Positions 1 to 9,671 are shown, counted from the first letter of the stretch. The stretch: DNA of 64,000 nt from Demequina sp. TMPB413 (GCF_020447105.2 NZ_CP096184.1:682001-746000); one strand, 5' to 3'. Notes: a model not told the origin generated them from the letters alone. Numbers and translations: made by a program.

Positions 1-548
1 CCGAATTTTCGAGGGCCGGGCGCCAAGCCAGCGCCGCCGCCGTACGAGCCCTTGTCGATTCGGTGGGCTCGGATGTCTCTCAACTCGCCGCGGCCTGCTC
101 ACAATTGACGCTCGATGTCGATGGCGGGATCGATGAGGCCGCGGTCGCCAAGTATTACGGCACTCGCGTCAACGCCACCGGATTTGCCGTGGCCGACGCC
201 GCCGTCGTCGGCGATCGCGCCAAGGCACTCGCACTCGTGCGGCACGCCTTGGAGACGGGAACCGACCCGGTGCCGCTCGTCGCCGCCATGGCGTCAAAGC
301 TGCGCACCCTTGCCAAGGTGGGAGCTGCGCGCGGCAGGGGAGTAGACCCCACTCGTGACCTCGGCATCGCTCCTTGGCAAGTCGATAAGGCCAGGCGCGA
401 GCTCAGGAACTGGGATGCCGACCGCCTCGCGGACGCGATCGAGCACGTGGCAGCGGCCGACCACGCGATCAAGGGCGGTGACAGGGCGCCGGCCTTCTCG
501 ATCGAGCGGCTGGTGCGCCACATCGCAGACCTGGCGGCCGACGCCTAG
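1..548 (+). CDS. holA: DNA polymerase III delta subunit, C-terminal part (5' end outside window)
   Basis: The frame is open from base 3 to the stop at 546-548, so this is the 3' part of a gene that begins before the window. The roughly 180 visible residues match the C-terminal helical and collar-like part of the clamp-loader delta subunit: a stretch like SVGSDVSQLAAACSQL, followed by LVRHALETGTDPVPLVAAMA and SKLRTLAKVG. Delta opens the beta sliding clamp in the clamp loader and occurs as holA immediately upstream of divergently or convergently placed rpsT in many actinobacteria, as here. The GTG at 63 is internal and not the start. The N-terminal AAA+-like domain cannot be checked. Confidence 0.8.
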   Translation, partial: EFSRAGRQASAAAVRALVDSVGSDVSQLAAACSQLTLDVDGGIDEAAVAKYYGTRVNATGFAVADAAVVGDRAKALALVRHALETGTDPVPLVAAMASKLRTLAKVGAARGRGVDPTRDLGIAPWQVDKARRELRNWDADRLADAIEHVAAADHAIKGGDRAPAFSIERLVRHIADLAADA

Positions 549-645
549 GTCGCGATCGGCGGGCCGGTTCGCGAGGGCGTCATCGGCTACGGTGCGGAAG
601 GACGGTGTGATCGGCCCGGCAGTGCACATCGGTCGACCAACGCAA

Positions 646-669
646 AAGGCCCCGCAGCTGCGGGGCCTT
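646..669 (-). terminator. Rho-independent terminator of rpsT
   Basis: A perfect GC-rich inverted repeat (AAGGCCCCGCAG / CTGCGGGGCCTT) lies 22 nt beyond the rpsT stop. Read on the minus strand it is followed by TTTTGCG, so it is oriented to end rpsT transcription. It may also stop holA transcripts from the other side. Confidence 0.8.
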
Positions 670-690
670 CAGCGGTTCACGGGAGCGGCT

Positions 691-951
691 TTAGAGCTGC
701 CCCACCTGCTTGGCCAGTGCCGACTTGCGGTTGGCAGCCTGGTTCTCGTGGATGACGCCCTTCGAGGACGCCTTGTCGAGCTTCACGGAAGCGGTCTTGA
801 GCGCAGCCTCTGCTGCAGCCTTGTCGCCAGAAGCGATCGCTTCGCGCACCTTGCGCACCTGCGTCTTCAGCTCCGACTTGACGGCGACGTTGCGCAGGCG
901 CGACTTTTCGTTCGTGCCGATTCGCTTGATCTTGGACTTGATGTTTGCCAC
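691..951 (-). CDS. rpsT: 30S ribosomal protein S20
   Basis: An 86-residue basic protein starting [21 protein letters not shown] (GTG start) and containing the S20 core with alternating Lys/Arg-rich helices, ending [12 protein letters not shown]20 binds 16S rRNA in the small subunit body. The GTG at 949-951 is chosen over an upstream start at 1005 because an AAGGGAT ribosome binding site lies just before it and because S20 proteins start with ANIKS. Length is normal. It is transcribed toward holA and ends in a strong terminator. Confidence 0.95.
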   Translation of the reverse strand: MANIKSKIKRIGTNEKSRLRNVAVKSELKTQVRKVREAIASGDKAAAEAALKTASVKLDKASSKGVIHENQAANRKSALAKQVGQL

Positions 952-1033
952 GGGAATCCCTTGAGGTCTACGAAAGTTTCTCGTGCGTCGCTCTTGCGCG
1001 CACACGGCGTCCTAGCATACCAGCAAGGCTGGA

Positions 1034-1531
1034 TCAGAGCGAGCCGATGACCTTGTCAAAGGTCTTCCGGTCTAGGACGGCACCCTCCCGGCGTACATCG
1101 TCCGGATGGATCCTGATGATCCTATCGAGTCTGACCTCGCTCGGACGCCGCTGCGAGTCCCAAGCCCCGGATCCCACGTCCATCCACCGACGACCCCAGC
1201 GGGCCTCGTCGGCCGCATCCCTGTCGTGATCCTTCGATGTCAGCATCAGGCACAAGAGCCAGCCACGCGCCTGGCCGATGGCGAGCACCGGTCGGTCCTT
1301 GCCTTGAGTGTGATCGTCCTCGTAAGGGACCCAGGTCCACAGAATCTCGCCCGGGTCTGCCTTGCCATCGAGCTTCGCGGCGTACCTGGGCGTGAAGGAA
1401 CCGGTGAAGTCGCCTGGGTAGCGACGACGCCGCGTCGAGCGACGTGTCCGGGCTGGCTGCTGTGAGCGGCGCCCGGGAGAGCGCATCGCCGATGCCGCGG
1501 CCCTGAAAAGCCCGCTGAGCGTAGGACGCAT
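1034..1531 (-). CDS. PemK/MazF-like family protein (solitary toxin-like)
   Basis: 165 residues from an ATG at 1529-1531. The N-terminal 45 residues are Arg/Ser-rich and probably disordered. The C-terminal domain carries the PemK-like pattern ADPGEILWTWVPYEDD, then QGKDRPVLAIGQ and a LMLTSKDHD strand, as in actinobacterial PemK/MazF-fold proteins. Members of the fold are mRNA endonucleases in toxin-antitoxin pairs, but no antitoxin-sized gene adjoins it: the neighbours are the GGDEF-EAL gene 10 nt upstream (same strand) and rpsT downstream. The 10-nt gap suggests co-transcription with the c-di-GMP gene. A longer frame back to 1750 overlaps that gene and is rejected. Toxin activity is inference. 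Confidence 0.7.
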   Translation of the reverse strand: MRPTLSGLFRAAASAMRSPGRRSQQPARTRRSTRRRRYPGDFTGSFTPRYAAKLDGKADPGEILWTWVPYEDDHTQGKDRPVLAIGQARGWLLCLMLTSKDHDRDAADEARWGRRWMDVGSGAWDSQRRPSEVRLDRIIRIHPDDVRREGAVLDRKTFDKVIGSL

Positions 1532-1541
1532 GGTGACGACG

Positions 1542-3317
1542 CTAGTGGGGTCGGGCGTCGGCGAGCCAACCAGGCAGCGCGTCACCGTCTGCGTCGATGG
1601 TCGCCCCGTCATCCGCGCCATCCCTCGCGCTGCTGGCTGCATCGCTAGACTCCGTCGCCGCCCGTGGCAGCCCCAAGGTGATCTGCTCGGCGGGCACGGC
1701 GTGGCCAAACAGGAAGCCCTGACCAAGCTGCCAGCCGTGGCGCCTGGCAATCGAGAACTGCGCTTCCGTCTCGATCCCCTCGATCACGCCGTACAGATTG
1801 AGTGATCGCGTGAGCGCAGCCATGGCTGTGGAGATGCGGTCGCCGGTGCCCCTGTCACCGAGGCGCAGCGTGAACTCCCTGGCCAGCTTGAGTCCGGAAA
1901 CGGGGTTCTGGAGCACGGAAGACAGGGCGGAATAGCCGGTGCCAAAGTCGTCGAGGATGAGGTCAACGCCAAGATCGGTCAACGCCTTCAGGTCGGCGCG
2001 AGCCGACGCGGTGGCCAGCAGCATCCCCGATTCGGTGATCTCCAAGCCGAGCTGATGAGGGGAGGCCCCTGAGGTGTCGAGCGCACTGCGGACCACGCGC
2101 GCGAGATCGGCCGTGCCGATCTGCCGCGTCGAGACGTTGACGAACACCCTTCCAGCGAAGTTCGGGCGCGCCGCGAGAAACTCGCATGCCTCGTGCAAGA
2201 CGACCGAACCGAGCGGCACCACCAAGTTGGCGTCCTCTGAGATCGGAATGAATTCGTCGGGAAGCAGTAGGCCCCGGACGGGGTGCTGCCACCTGACGAG
2301 CGCCTCGAAAGCCACGATGTCCTGGGTCTCAAGGTCAACGACGGGCTGGTAGTGCACCACCAGCTCGCCCTCGCGAATCGCGCATCGCAGTTCCGACTCA
2401 ATTGACAACTTGGTGAGGGCCGTCTCGCGCATCGAGTCGTTGAACACCTCGACGCGGCCTCTGCCACCTTGCTTGGCGGCGCACATGGCCATGTCGGCAT
2501 TGCGCACCAGCGACTCGGCCGTCACGCCAGGGGAGGCCATGGCCAGCCCGCCGGAAACGGACGGAGCAAGTTCATGGCTGTCGATGTGGAACGGCTGGCT
2601 CACGGCCGCAGCGATGCCGTTCAAGACGGACTTCGCGGCGTCAAGGCCCATGACGTCCTCGACAACGATCACAAACTCGTCTCCGCCGAGTCGCGCGACG
2701 GTGTCCGCGGCCCGCACGGCGCCCTGAATGCGCCTCGCAATCTCGACAAGCATGATGTCGCCAGAGTCGTGGCCTAGGGAATCGTTGACCACTTTGAAGT
2801 GGTCCACATCGAGGAAGATGCAGGCGACGGTGCCGGCTCGCGGCTCGTGACTATCGAGCGTCTGCTCAAGCCGCTCCATCAGCAAGGTGCGGTTCGCCAG
2901 CCCGGTCAGGTGGTCGTACAAGGCACGCCGCTCGAGCAGATCGCGTGCGCGCCGCACCTCCGTCACGTCCTCGACTTGAGCGACGTAGTGGTGGTCGGAG
3001 CCGTCGTCGGTGACCACATCGGAGACGGTCACGCGCACCCAGATGGTGTCGCCGTCACAATGCAGTATGCGCTTATGTACCTGGTAAAAGGGCACTTCGC
3101 CACTAGCGAGCCGGTTCATGAGCTCGACGTCACGCGGCAAGTCATCGGGGTGCGTGTACTCCGCGAAGTGGCGGTTCTCGAGTTCGCTTGCGCTACGGCC
3201 GACGATGCGCGCGAAGGCCTCGTTCACCTCGATATACCGGCCACCGGTGTCCATGATGACCATGCCGATGGGAGAGTCGCGGAAGGTCAGTCCGAACAGG
3301 TCGTTGCGCGTCGCCAT
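1542..3317 (-). CDS. PAS-GGDEF-EAL c-di-GMP turnover protein
   Basis: 591 residues from the ATG at 3315-3317. An N-terminal PAS domain (about residues 8-125) precedes a diguanylate cyclase domain with intact GGDEF (211-215) and an RxxD inhibitory site (RAAD) exactly five residues before it. The EAL domain has EAL at 338-340 and the DDFGTG motif at about 456-461. Key residues for both synthesis and hydrolysis of cyclic di-GMP therefore look intact. No signal peptide or membrane segment is seen, so it is probably a cytoplasmic sensor. The protein ends in an acidic/alanine-rich tail of about 30 residues. A longer frame to 3401 lacks homology in its first 28 residues. Net activity cannot be told from sequence. 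Confidence 0.92.
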   Translation of the reverse strand: MATRNDLFGLTFRDSPIGMVIMDTGGRYIEVNEAFARIVGRSASELENRHFAEYTHPDDLPRDVELMNRLASGEVPFYQVHKRILHCDGDTIWVRVTVSDVVTDDGSDHHYVAQVEDVTEVRRARDLLERRALYDHLTGLANRTLLMERLEQTLDSHEPRAGTVACIFLDVDHFKVVNDSLGHDSGDIMLVEIARRIQGAVRAADTVARLGGDEFVIVVEDVMGLDAAKSVLNGIAAAVSQPFHIDSHELAPSVSGGLAMASPGVTAESLVRNADMAMCAAKQGGRGRVEVFNDSMRETALTKLSIESELRCAIREGELVVHYQPVVDLETQDIVAFEALVRWQHPVRGLLLPDEFIPISEDANLVVPLGSVVLHEACEFLAARPNFAGRVFVNVSTRQIGTADLARVVRSALDTSGASPHQLGLEITESGMLLATASARADLKALTDLGVDLILDDFGTGYSALSSVLQNPVSGLKLAREFTLRLGDRGTGDRISTAMAALTRSLNLYGVIEGIETEAQFSIARRHGWQLGQGFLFGHAVPAEQITLGLPRAATESSDAASSARDGADDGATIDADGDALPGWLADARPH

Positions 3318-3452
3318 TCGGTGCGCCCTCCCTGTCGATTCGTGTGGCCATAGTGGCACCGTTATCACTATCGGCATCACGTGACATCTCTGAAGCCCCA
3401 CGTCGTGGGACGATAGGAACCCCTGACGTCGTCGAAGGAAGTCCCGCTACTC

Positions 3453-5306
3453 GTGCCCGCATCCTCCATCGAGCCAGCCGCCACTGCGCCGGCGCTCATT
3501 CGCAACTTCTGCATCATCGCCCACATCGACCACGGCAAGTCGACGCTGGCAGACAGGATGCTGGGCATTACGGGCGTCGTATCCGAGCGCGCAGCGCGCG
3601 CTCAGTACCTGGACCGCATGGACATCGAACGCGAGCGCGGGATCACCATCAAGTCCCAAGCGGTGCGCATGCCGTGGGCAGTGGAGGGTAAGGACCACGC
3701 CCTCAACATGATCGATACGCCGGGCCACGTGGACTTCACGTACGAGGTGTCCCGTTCGCTCGCAGCCTGCGAGGGCGCCGTGCTGCTGGTCGACGCGGCG
3801 CAGGGGATCGAGGCCCAGACCCTCGCCAACCTGTACCTGGCGATGGAGAACGACCTCGTCATCATTCCTGTGCTGAACAAGATTGACCTGCCGTCGGCCG
3901 ATCCTGACCGCTATGCCGCAGAGCTCGCACAGCTCATCGGCTGCCAAGCCGACGACGTGCTGCGCGTGAGCGGCAAGACCGGCCAGGGCGTCGGCGAGTT
4001 GCTCGACCGTGTGGTGCGCGACATTCCAGCGCCGGTGGGGGATGCCGAAGCGCCCACGCGGGCGATGATTTTCGACTCCGTGTACGACACGTATCGCGGC
4101 GTCGTCACCTACATCCGCGTCATCGATGGCTCGCTCAAGCCGCGCGAGAAGATCGCCATGATGTCGACCCTTGCGACCCACGACTTGCTGGAAATCGGCG
4201 TCATTAGCCCCGAGCCGGTGCCGACCAAGGGCCTCGGCGTCGGCGAGGTGGGCTACCTGATCACGGGTGTGAAGGACGTGCGCCAGTCGAAGGTCGGCGA
4301 CACCGTGACGCTGGCAGGGCGGCGTGCGACCCAGTCTCTTCCTGGCTATCGCGACCCTCGTCCCATGGTCTATTCGGGGCTCTTCCCCCTCGACGGCTCC
4401 GACTTCCCCGTGCTGAGGGATGCGCTTGACAAGCTTCAGCTCAACGACGCCTCGCTCGTGTACGAGCCCGAGAGTTCCGTGGCGCTCGGCTTCGGATTCC
4501 GGTGTGGCTACTTGGGTCTGTTGCACCTCGAGATCGTGCGAGACAGGCTCGAGCGTGAGTTCGACCTTGAGCTCATCTCGACCGCGCCCAACGTCGTGTA
4601 CGAGGTGGAGATGGAGGACGGCAAAATCCACACCGTCACCAACCCCTCGGAGTTCCCCGCAGGCAAGATCGCCCAGGTGCGCGAGCCGGTCGTCAGCGCG
4701 ACCATCTTGGTACCAAGTGAGTTCATCGGCACAGTCATGGAACTGTGCCAAGAGCGTCGCGGCGTCATGGGGACCATGAACTACCTCTCAGAGACGCGTG
4801 TGGAGATGCACTACACGCTGCCGCTTGCCGAGGTGGTGTTCGACTTCTTCGACCAGCTCAAGTCGCGCACGCGCGGCTACGGTTCGCTCGACTACGAGCC
4901 CTCCGGCGAGCAGGCCTCCGACCTTGTCAAGGTCGACATCTTGCTCCAGGGCGAGACGGTGGACGCCTTCAGCGCGGTGGTTCACAAGGACGCCGCCTAC
5001 AAGTACGGCCTGTCGATGGTGGGCAAGCTCAAAGACCTGATCGACAGGCAACAGTTCGAGGTGCCCATCCAGGCCGCCATCGGCTCGCGGATCATCGCCC
5101 GCGAGACCATTCGCGCCATCCGCAAGGACGTGCTGGCCAAGTGCTACGGCGGCGACATCTCCCGCAAGCGCAAGCTGCTCGAGAAGCAGAAGGCCGGCAA
5201 GAAGCGCATGAAGAACATCGGTTCCGTCGAGGTGCCGCCAGAGGCCTTCATCGCGGCGCTCAGCACCTCTGACGACGGCTCGGACAAGGGCAAGAAGAAG
5301 TCGTGA
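3453..5306 (+). CDS. lepA: Elongation factor 4 (LepA), translational GTPase
   Basis: 617 residues, GTG start with a GAAGGAA site about 12 nt upstream. G motifs are present in order: [14 protein letters not shown] (P-loop), [11 protein letters not shown] (switch I), DTPGHVDF (switch II) and NKID. The LepA-specific C-terminal domain with [19 protein letters not shown] and the basic tail [18 protein letters not shown] is complete. LepA acts on ribosomes, promoting back-translocation or subunit biogenesis. The stop codon overlaps the next gene's GTG by 4 nt, so hemW is translationally coupled. Normal length for the family. Confidence 0.97.
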   Translation: MPASSIEPAATAPALIRNFCIIAHIDHGKSTLADRMLGITGVVSERAARAQYLDRMDIERERGITIKSQAVRMPWAVEGKDHALNMIDTPGHVDFTYEVSRSLAACEGAVLLVDAAQGIEAQTLANLYLAMENDLVIIPVLNKIDLPSADPDRYAAELAQLIGCQADDVLRVSGKTGQGVGELLDRVVRDIPAPVGDAEAPTRAMIFDSVYDTYRGVVTYIRVIDGSLKPREKIAMMSTLATHDLLEIGVISPEPVPTKGLGVGEVGYLITGVKDVRQSKVGDTVTLAGRRATQSLPGYRDPRPMVYSGLFPLDGSDFPVLRDALDKLQLNDASLVYEPESSVALGFGFRCGYLGLLHLEIVRDRLEREFDLELISTAPNVVYEVEMEDGKIHTVTNPSEFPAGKIAQVREPVVSATILVPSEFIGTVMELCQERRGVMGTMNYLSETRVEMHYTLPLAEVVFDFFDQLKSRTRGYGSLDYEPSGEQASDLVKVDILLQGETVDAFSAVVHKDAAYKYGLSMVGKLKDLIDRQQFEVPIQAAIGSRIIARETIRAIRKDVLAKCYGGDISRKRKLLEKQKAGKKRMKNIGSVEVPPEAFIAALSTSDDGSDKGKKKS

Positions 5307-6571
5307 CCGACGCGGTGGAGGCCGCGGAGGTGCCGTCCGAGGGGGTGGCGTCCAAGGCGGTCGCATCGGCGGCCCCAGCATCGGCGTCGTCTGCGCGTGA
5401 CTTCGGGGTCTACATCCACGTCCCCTTCTGCCGCGTCCGATGCGGATACTGCGACTTCAACACCTACGCTCCTGGCGAGGTCCAGGGCGCGACGCGCGAG
5501 GGCTACGTCGAGGCGGCGCTCGCGGAGATGGCGATGGCGAGGCGAGCCAGGGGTAGTGATCCCAGGCCTGCGTCGACAGTGTTCTTCGGGGGCGGCACTC
5601 CCACGATGCTCGACGCCTCGGCGCTTGTCGCGCTGCTCGACGGGGTGAGGGAGACGTGGGGTCTCGCCGTCGGCGCGGAGGTCACCACCGAGGCGAACCC
5701 CGACTCGGTGACGGCGGAGTCGCTCACCGCCTTGGCGGGCGCTGGCTTCACGAGGGTGTCCTTCGGCATGCAGTCGGCGGTCCCTCACGTGCTCGCAACC
5801 CTTGAGCGCACCCACGACCCGGCGAACGTGGAGCGCGCCGTCGACTGGGCGCGCGCTGCTGGCCTTGCGGTCAGCCTCGACCTCATCTACGGCACGCCGG
5901 GGGAGTCGCTCGATGACTGGAAGACCTCGCTCGCCGAGGCCATCAGGCTCGCTCCCGATCACGTCAGCGCGTACGCGCTGGTGATCGAGCCTGGAACCAA
6001 GATGGGTGCGCAACTGCGCAGGGGCCAGATCCCCGCAACCGATCCTGACGTCCAAGCGGACATGTACGAAGCGGCCGACGAGGCACTAGGCGGCGCCGGC
6101 TATGCCTGGTACGAGGTGTCAAACTGGGCGCGCACCCCTGGCGACGCTTGTCGCCACAACATCGCCTACTGGCGCAGCCAGGACTGGTGGGGAATCGGCC
6201 CTGGCGCCCACTCGTACCTTGGCCCGCGCGTCGGCGCCCAAGGGGAGGCGCTGCCTGCCACGCGGTGGTGGAACGTCAAGCATCCCCTCGCGTATGCGAC
6301 GCGCGTCGCCGAAGGGCAAGACCCGGCCGACGGCCAAGAAGACCTTGACGACGACGACCTCGCCCTCGAGCGGGTCATGTTGGGTCTGCGGTTGTCCGAC
6401 GGGCTCTCGCTCGATGACATTCACCCTGAGCAGCGTCAACGGGTCGCTGGACTGATCGCCAACGGCCTTGTCGATGGGATCGCCGCCGCGGGGCCCCAAC
6501 GCACCGTGCTCCTTACGCGACGCGGCCGGCTGGTGGCCGACGCCGTCGTGAGAGAGCTCACGCCGGTGTAG
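5303..6571 (+). CDS. hemW: Radical SAM HemW-family protein (heme chaperone / coproporphyrinogen III oxidase-like)
   Basis: 422 residues, GTG start overlapping the lepA stop (GTGA). After about 30 Ala/Ser-rich residues comes [23 protein letters not shown] with the CxxxCxxC iron-sulfur motif, then FGGGTPTML and GMQSAV, and a C-terminal HemW domain. The three-Cys CRVRCGYC form (no fourth Cys before the aromatic) fits HemW rather than HemN. The lepA-hemW pair is common in actinobacteria. Likely role: heme insertion; oxidase activity is unlikely. Confidence 0.93.
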   Translation: MTDAVEAAEVPSEGVASKAVASAAPASASSARDFGVYIHVPFCRVRCGYCDFNTYAPGEVQGATREGYVEAALAEMAMARRARGSDPRPASTVFFGGGTPTMLDASALVALLDGVRETWGLAVGAEVTTEANPDSVTAESLTALAGAGFTRVSFGMQSAVPHVLATLERTHDPANVERAVDWARAAGLAVSLDLIYGTPGESLDDWKTSLAEAIRLAPDHVSAYALVIEPGTKMGAQLRRGQIPATDPDVQADMYEAADEALGGAGYAWYEVSNWARTPGDACRHNIAYWRSQDWWGIGPGAHSYLGPRVGAQGEALPATRWWNVKHPLAYATRVAEGQDPADGQEDLDDDDLALERVMLGLRLSDGLSLDDIHPEQRQRVAGLIANGLVDGIAAAGPQRTVLLTRRGRLVADAVVRELTPV

Positions 6572-6602
6572 CCCGTCCCGCCTTCCTTGGGGCGAGCTAC
6601 AC
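6566..6602. terminator. Possible bidirectional terminator spanning two convergent stop codons
   Basis: GTGTAGC at 6566-6572 and GCTACAC at 6596-6602 form a 7-bp stem; the first arm contains the hemW TAG and the second the TAG of the chemotaxis gene read from the other strand. The interior is G/C rich but only partly pairs and there is no long T-run, so terminator function is inferred from position. Confidence 0.4.
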
Positions 6603-7821
6603 CTTGAAACTGCCCACGAGCGTCAGCAGCGACTCCGACATTTCGGCGAGGGACCCGATCGCGCCCTGCGCCTCAACCACGCCGTCGGACGTCACTTGCG
6701 ACGCTTGAGCGACGCCGGTGATGTTGCGCGCGATGTCTCCCGTGCCGATCGCTGCCTCCGCGACCGATCGTGAGATCTCCGAAGTGGTAGCCGTCTGCTC
6801 CTCGACAGCGGCGGAAATGGTCGCCTGGTAGTCGTTGATCGACCCGACCACGTCCTCGATGTCGGAGATCACCAGCACGGCCGCCGCTGTTTCCGTCTGG
6901 ATCGCCGCGACGCGCTGCGAGATGTCTTCCGTTGCCCTGGCGGTCTCTTGCGCGAGTTCCTTGACCTCGCTCGCCACGACCGCGAAGCCCTTGCCTGCGT
7001 CGCCCGCTCGCGCCGCCTCAATGGTGGCATTGAGGGCGAGAAGGTTGGTCTGTTCGGCAATCGAGGTGATGAGCTTGACGATGTTGCCGATCTGCTCGGA
7101 CGACTGACCCAGGTTCCGGATGGTCGTGCCGGCAGAGGTGGCCTTCTGGACGGCCTGCGACGAGACGGTCGAGGCCGAACTCGCGTTGGAGGCGATCTCC
7201 TGAATCGAGGCGCCCATTTGCTCGGAACCTGCCGAGACCGACTCGACGTTGTGGGTAACTTGTTCTGCTGCCGCGGCCGCGAGTTCTGCCTGAGCAGCGG
7301 CTCCCTGGGCGGCAGAGCTGATCTGGCTGGTCGAAGCGGAAAGCTCTTCCGTCGCGCTTGCGAGTGTGGTGGCATTCTCTGTGACCGTGGTGACGACGGC
7401 GGCGATGGAGGTGACCGCGTCGTCGAGGGCGCGGCCCATGCGTCCCAGTTCGTCGGTAGAGGTGAGTGCGGCCCTGGCCGTGAGATCGCCGTCCTTGAGG
7501 CGGTCAGCCATTCCCACCACATGCTTGAGGTCGCGAACGATGCCCCTGGAAATCAGGACTCCGGCCGCGACTCCCATGACCAACCCCACCACCAGAATCA
7601 CCGCGACCGTGAGCAGGGACGACTCGTACGTGGCTTCGCTGGCGTCTGCGGTCGCGGCGGCCGCCTCCATTTCACCCTCGATCAGCGCCGTCACGTCATC
7701 GACCATGAGCGTGGTGGGGTTCGCGAGTGCGTCGTTTCGCACCCTGATGAAACGGTCGAGGTCCTGAGCCTGACTGGTGGCGCGCAGCAGCGTTGACCAG
7801 ACGTCGAGGGGGGCTGGTGCA
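6597..7821 (-). pseudogene. Methyl-accepting chemotaxis protein, C-terminal fragment (split by IS)
   Basis: From the IS junction at 7821 the frame runs through [23 protein letters not shown] and VRNDALA, a transmembrane segment ([20 protein letters not shown]), a HAMP linker, and the full cytoplasmic signalling domain. The hairpin tip [24 protein letters not shown], which binds CheA/CheW, is present. It ends [11 protein letters not shown]. It lacks the first transmembrane segment and most of the sensor domain, which are encoded at 9068-9466 across the insertion. A GTG at 7740-7742 could in principle start a truncated 381-residue product. The ancestral protein would have been about 540 residues, normal for the family. 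Confidence 0.88.
7818..7821. repeat. Target-site duplication (left), TGCA
   Basis: TGCA directly abuts the left IS end and is repeated at 9072-9075. A 4-bp duplication is within the 3-5 bp usual for the IS3 family, but TGCA is short and self-complementary. Confidence 0.6.
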
Positions 7822-7841
7822 GGAACTGGTGACAGTTCGGT

Positions 7842-8717
7842 TTAGGCCGCGAGGGCCAGTGGTGTGTTCATGATGGTCTCGTACTCGATGGGGGTCAAGC
7901 GTCCGAGCCGGTCTTGGCGGCGGCGCCGGTGGTAGGTCCGTTCGATCCAGGTCACGATCGCGATGCGGAGCTCTTGGCGGGTGTCCCACCGTTGCCTGTT
8001 CAGCACGTTCTTTTGGAGCAGGCTGAAGAACGATTCCATTGCGGCGTTATCCCCGGCAGCGCCGACGCGACCCATGGATCCGACCATGTGGTGACGGTTC
8101 AGTGCGTGGCCCATCTTCCGGGACCTGAATTGGGATCCACGGTCGGCGTGCAGGACGCATCCGGTGACGTCGCCGCGGGAAGCGACGGCGTTGTTCAGGG
8201 CGCTCACGGCCAACTGGGCTGGCATGCGGTCACCGATCGAGTAGCCCACGATGCGGTTGGAATACAGGTCTTTGACCGCGCAAAGGTAGAGCTTGCCTTC
8301 ACCCGTTTGGTGTTCCGTGATGTCCGTGAGCCACACCTGGTTCGGGCGGTCGGCCCTGAAGATGCGCCTCACGAAGTCGTCGAACACGGGCGGGCCGGCC
8401 TTGGTGGCCTTGCCCCGTTTGCGTCGCTGTGTGGCCGACACCAGGCCCGCCTGAGCGGACAGTGACCACGCGGTTCTGCGCGCCATCGGCCACCCCGCGA
8501 CCTCGGCCTCGTCGCCAAGGAACCGGTAACCAAACTCAGGGTCCTCGCGGTGAGCATCAACGAGCGCATTCATCCGATGCGCCTGCACCCACTCCAGCGC
8601 TGTCACCGGGTCACTGAGCCACCGGTAGTACGGTTGACGTGCGATCTTGAGCACCCGGCACGTCACCGTGACGGGCACGCCGTCCACGGCCAACTCGCGG
8701 ACGAGCGGGTAGATCAT
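7842..8717 (-). CDS. IS3-family transposase OrfB (DDE catalytic subunit)
   Basis: 291 residues from ATG at 8715-8717. It has the HTH_21 region (YRWLSDPVTALE...MNALVDAH), then the rve integrase core with the catalytic residues visible in order: WLTDITEH (first Asp), VLHADRGSQF (second Asp) and AAMESFFSLLQKN (Glu). The usual C-terminal NPIEYE-like motif appears as RLTPIEYE. The start overlaps the orfA stop as ATGA. In most IS3 elements OrfAB is made by -1 frameshifting; here CACCCAAAATGA precedes the overlap, so either frameshifting or coupled reinitiation is possible. Confidence 0.95.
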   Translation of the reverse strand: MIYPLVRELAVDGVPVTVTCRVLKIARQPYYRWLSDPVTALEWVQAHRMNALVDAHREDPEFGYRFLGDEAEVAGWPMARRTAWSLSAQAGLVSATQRRKRGKATKAGPPVFDDFVRRIFRADRPNQVWLTDITEHQTGEGKLYLCAVKDLYSNRIVGYSIGDRMPAQLAVSALNNAVASRGDVTGCVLHADRGSQFRSRKMGHALNRHHMVGSMGRVGAAGDNAAMESFFSLLQKNVLNRQRWDTRQELRIAIVTWIERTYHRRRRQDRLGRLTPIEYETIMNTPLALAA

Positions 8718-9013
8718 TTTGGGTGGCCACCGAGCCTGAGGTTGGCCTGCGACAAGTACGCTGCCGCACGACGCAACACCTCATTCTCTTGCTCGAGAAG
8801 CCGGTTCCGCCGACGCAGCTCCCGCACCTCTTGCGCCTGCTCACGGGTCACCCCTGGCTTCTCACCGTCTTCGACATCGGCTTGACGCAACCAGTTCGAC
8901 AACGTCGCATGAGAGATCCCGAAGTCCTCGGCGATCTGTTTCTGCGGCGCCTCACGGCGCCGCGCGACCGCGACCACGTCACGGCGAAACTCCTCAGGAA
9001 AAGCTCTAGACAT
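8714..9013 (-). CDS. IS3-family transposase OrfA (helix-turn-helix subunit)
   Basis: 99 residues starting MSRAFPEEFRRDVVAVARRR. The HTH_Tnp_1 domain (QKQIAEDFGISHATLSNWLR) is followed by a leucine-zipper coiled coil (ELRRRNRLLEQENEVLRRAAAYL) and ends GGHPK. Its role is recognition of the IS ends together with OrfB. A TTG-initiated extension to 9067 would begin within the terminal repeat and is not needed; the ATG at 9011-9013 has a GGATG-type sequence upstream. Confidence 0.93.
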   Translation of the reverse strand: MSRAFPEEFRRDVVAVARRREAPQKQIAEDFGISHATLSNWLRQADVEDGEKPGVTREQAQEVRELRRRNRLLEQENEVLRRAAAYLSQANLRLGGHPK

Positions 9014-9067
9014 GACAACATCCTTCCACCAGGACCCGCCCGGATCCCAGAAGTCAGTTGTCACCAA

Positions 9068-9466
9068 TCACTGCACCAGCCCCAGGTACTTCTCGAGCGA
9101 CGCTCTGAAGTGCTCGATAATGGGTGCCGCCTCTGGGTCGACAGTGATCGCCTCGAACTCTGCGAGTGCGTCCTGCACACCCTGGGTGCGCTCAAGGATC
9201 TTCTGGTCGACAGCCGTCTTGTCGGCGACATTGTCCGCGAGCAGGTGATTCACCACCTCCATACGGAGGTCATCCACCGCGACCCGAAGCTCACCGGCTG
9301 CGTGCACACCAGGGAGGTTCACCGTGGCGACTTCCTGTGCGCCCGCATCCATCGTGCGCATCGAGAGGATCCCTCCCGCGCCCACTGCCACAGCGACAAT
9401 GAGTGCGATCCCGATTGCTCCCAGCACCCGAACGGCAATTCCTTGGTTGCGTACCCAACGTCCCAT
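9068..9466 (-). pseudogene. Methyl-accepting chemotaxis protein, N-terminal fragment (split by IS)
   Basis: 132 residues: a short cytoplasmic start (MGRWVRNQGIAVRV), one transmembrane helix (about 14-35, LGAIGIALIVAVAVGAGGIL), then the start of a four-helix-bundle sensor domain (VNLPGVHAAGELRVAVDDLRMEVVNHL). The last native residues are EKYLGLVQ; the TGA at 9068-9070 belongs to the insertion sequence. The rest of the receptor is at 6597-7821. Its ligand is unknown. Confidence 0.88.
9072..9075. repeat. Target-site duplication (right), TGCA
   Basis: Second copy of the TGCA flanking the IS. Joining the flanks with one copy regenerates the 20-bp palindrome GGGGCTGGTGCACCAGCCCC. Confidence 0.6.
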
Positions 9467-9628
9467 GGCGACAGTGTCCCCCTCGCTTTGTGTGGCCCAG
9501 GAAGGCCTCCACTGGCCTCACACGTGGCCACTATCGGTGGATGTGTTGGAAGCGCGAGGGGACTTGTGTCCTGGCCTACCGTGCGGTGTGCAAAAGGTCT
9601 CGTGGGCGTGGCGTCGAAGTGAGAAGTG

Positions 9629-9671
9629 CCGAAGCCTCCCCGTCCCTTGACTGGGATCGGAGAGGCTTCGG
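9629..9671 (-). terminator. Hairpin downstream of DUF4870 gene
   Basis: CCGAAGCCTC (9629-9638) pairs with GAGGCTTCGG (9662-9671), 30 nt after the stop of the DUF4870 gene. No T-run follows, so this is a likely but weak terminator. The stretch 9467-9628 between the hairpin and the chemotaxis gene shows no convincing gene. Confidence 0.5.

Larger units (their letters stand above)
7822..9071 (-). mobile_element. IS3-family insertion sequence, 1250 bp, intact
   Basis: The two ends are imperfect inverted repeats: GGAACTGGTGACA at 7822-7834 and, read inward on the other strand, GTGATTGGTGACA ending at 9071. They share TGGTGACA at the same distance from the tip. Inside are orfA and orfB on the minus strand with a 4-nt overlap, and TGCA flanks both sides. 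The element lies within, and in the same orientation as, a chemotaxis receptor gene. Both ORFs look intact, so it may still be mobile. Confidence 0.88.

Noticed and set aside
3447..4751. 434-codon minus-strand ORF over lepA
   Set aside because: Shadow of lepA; His/Asp-rich composition is the antisense of its codons.
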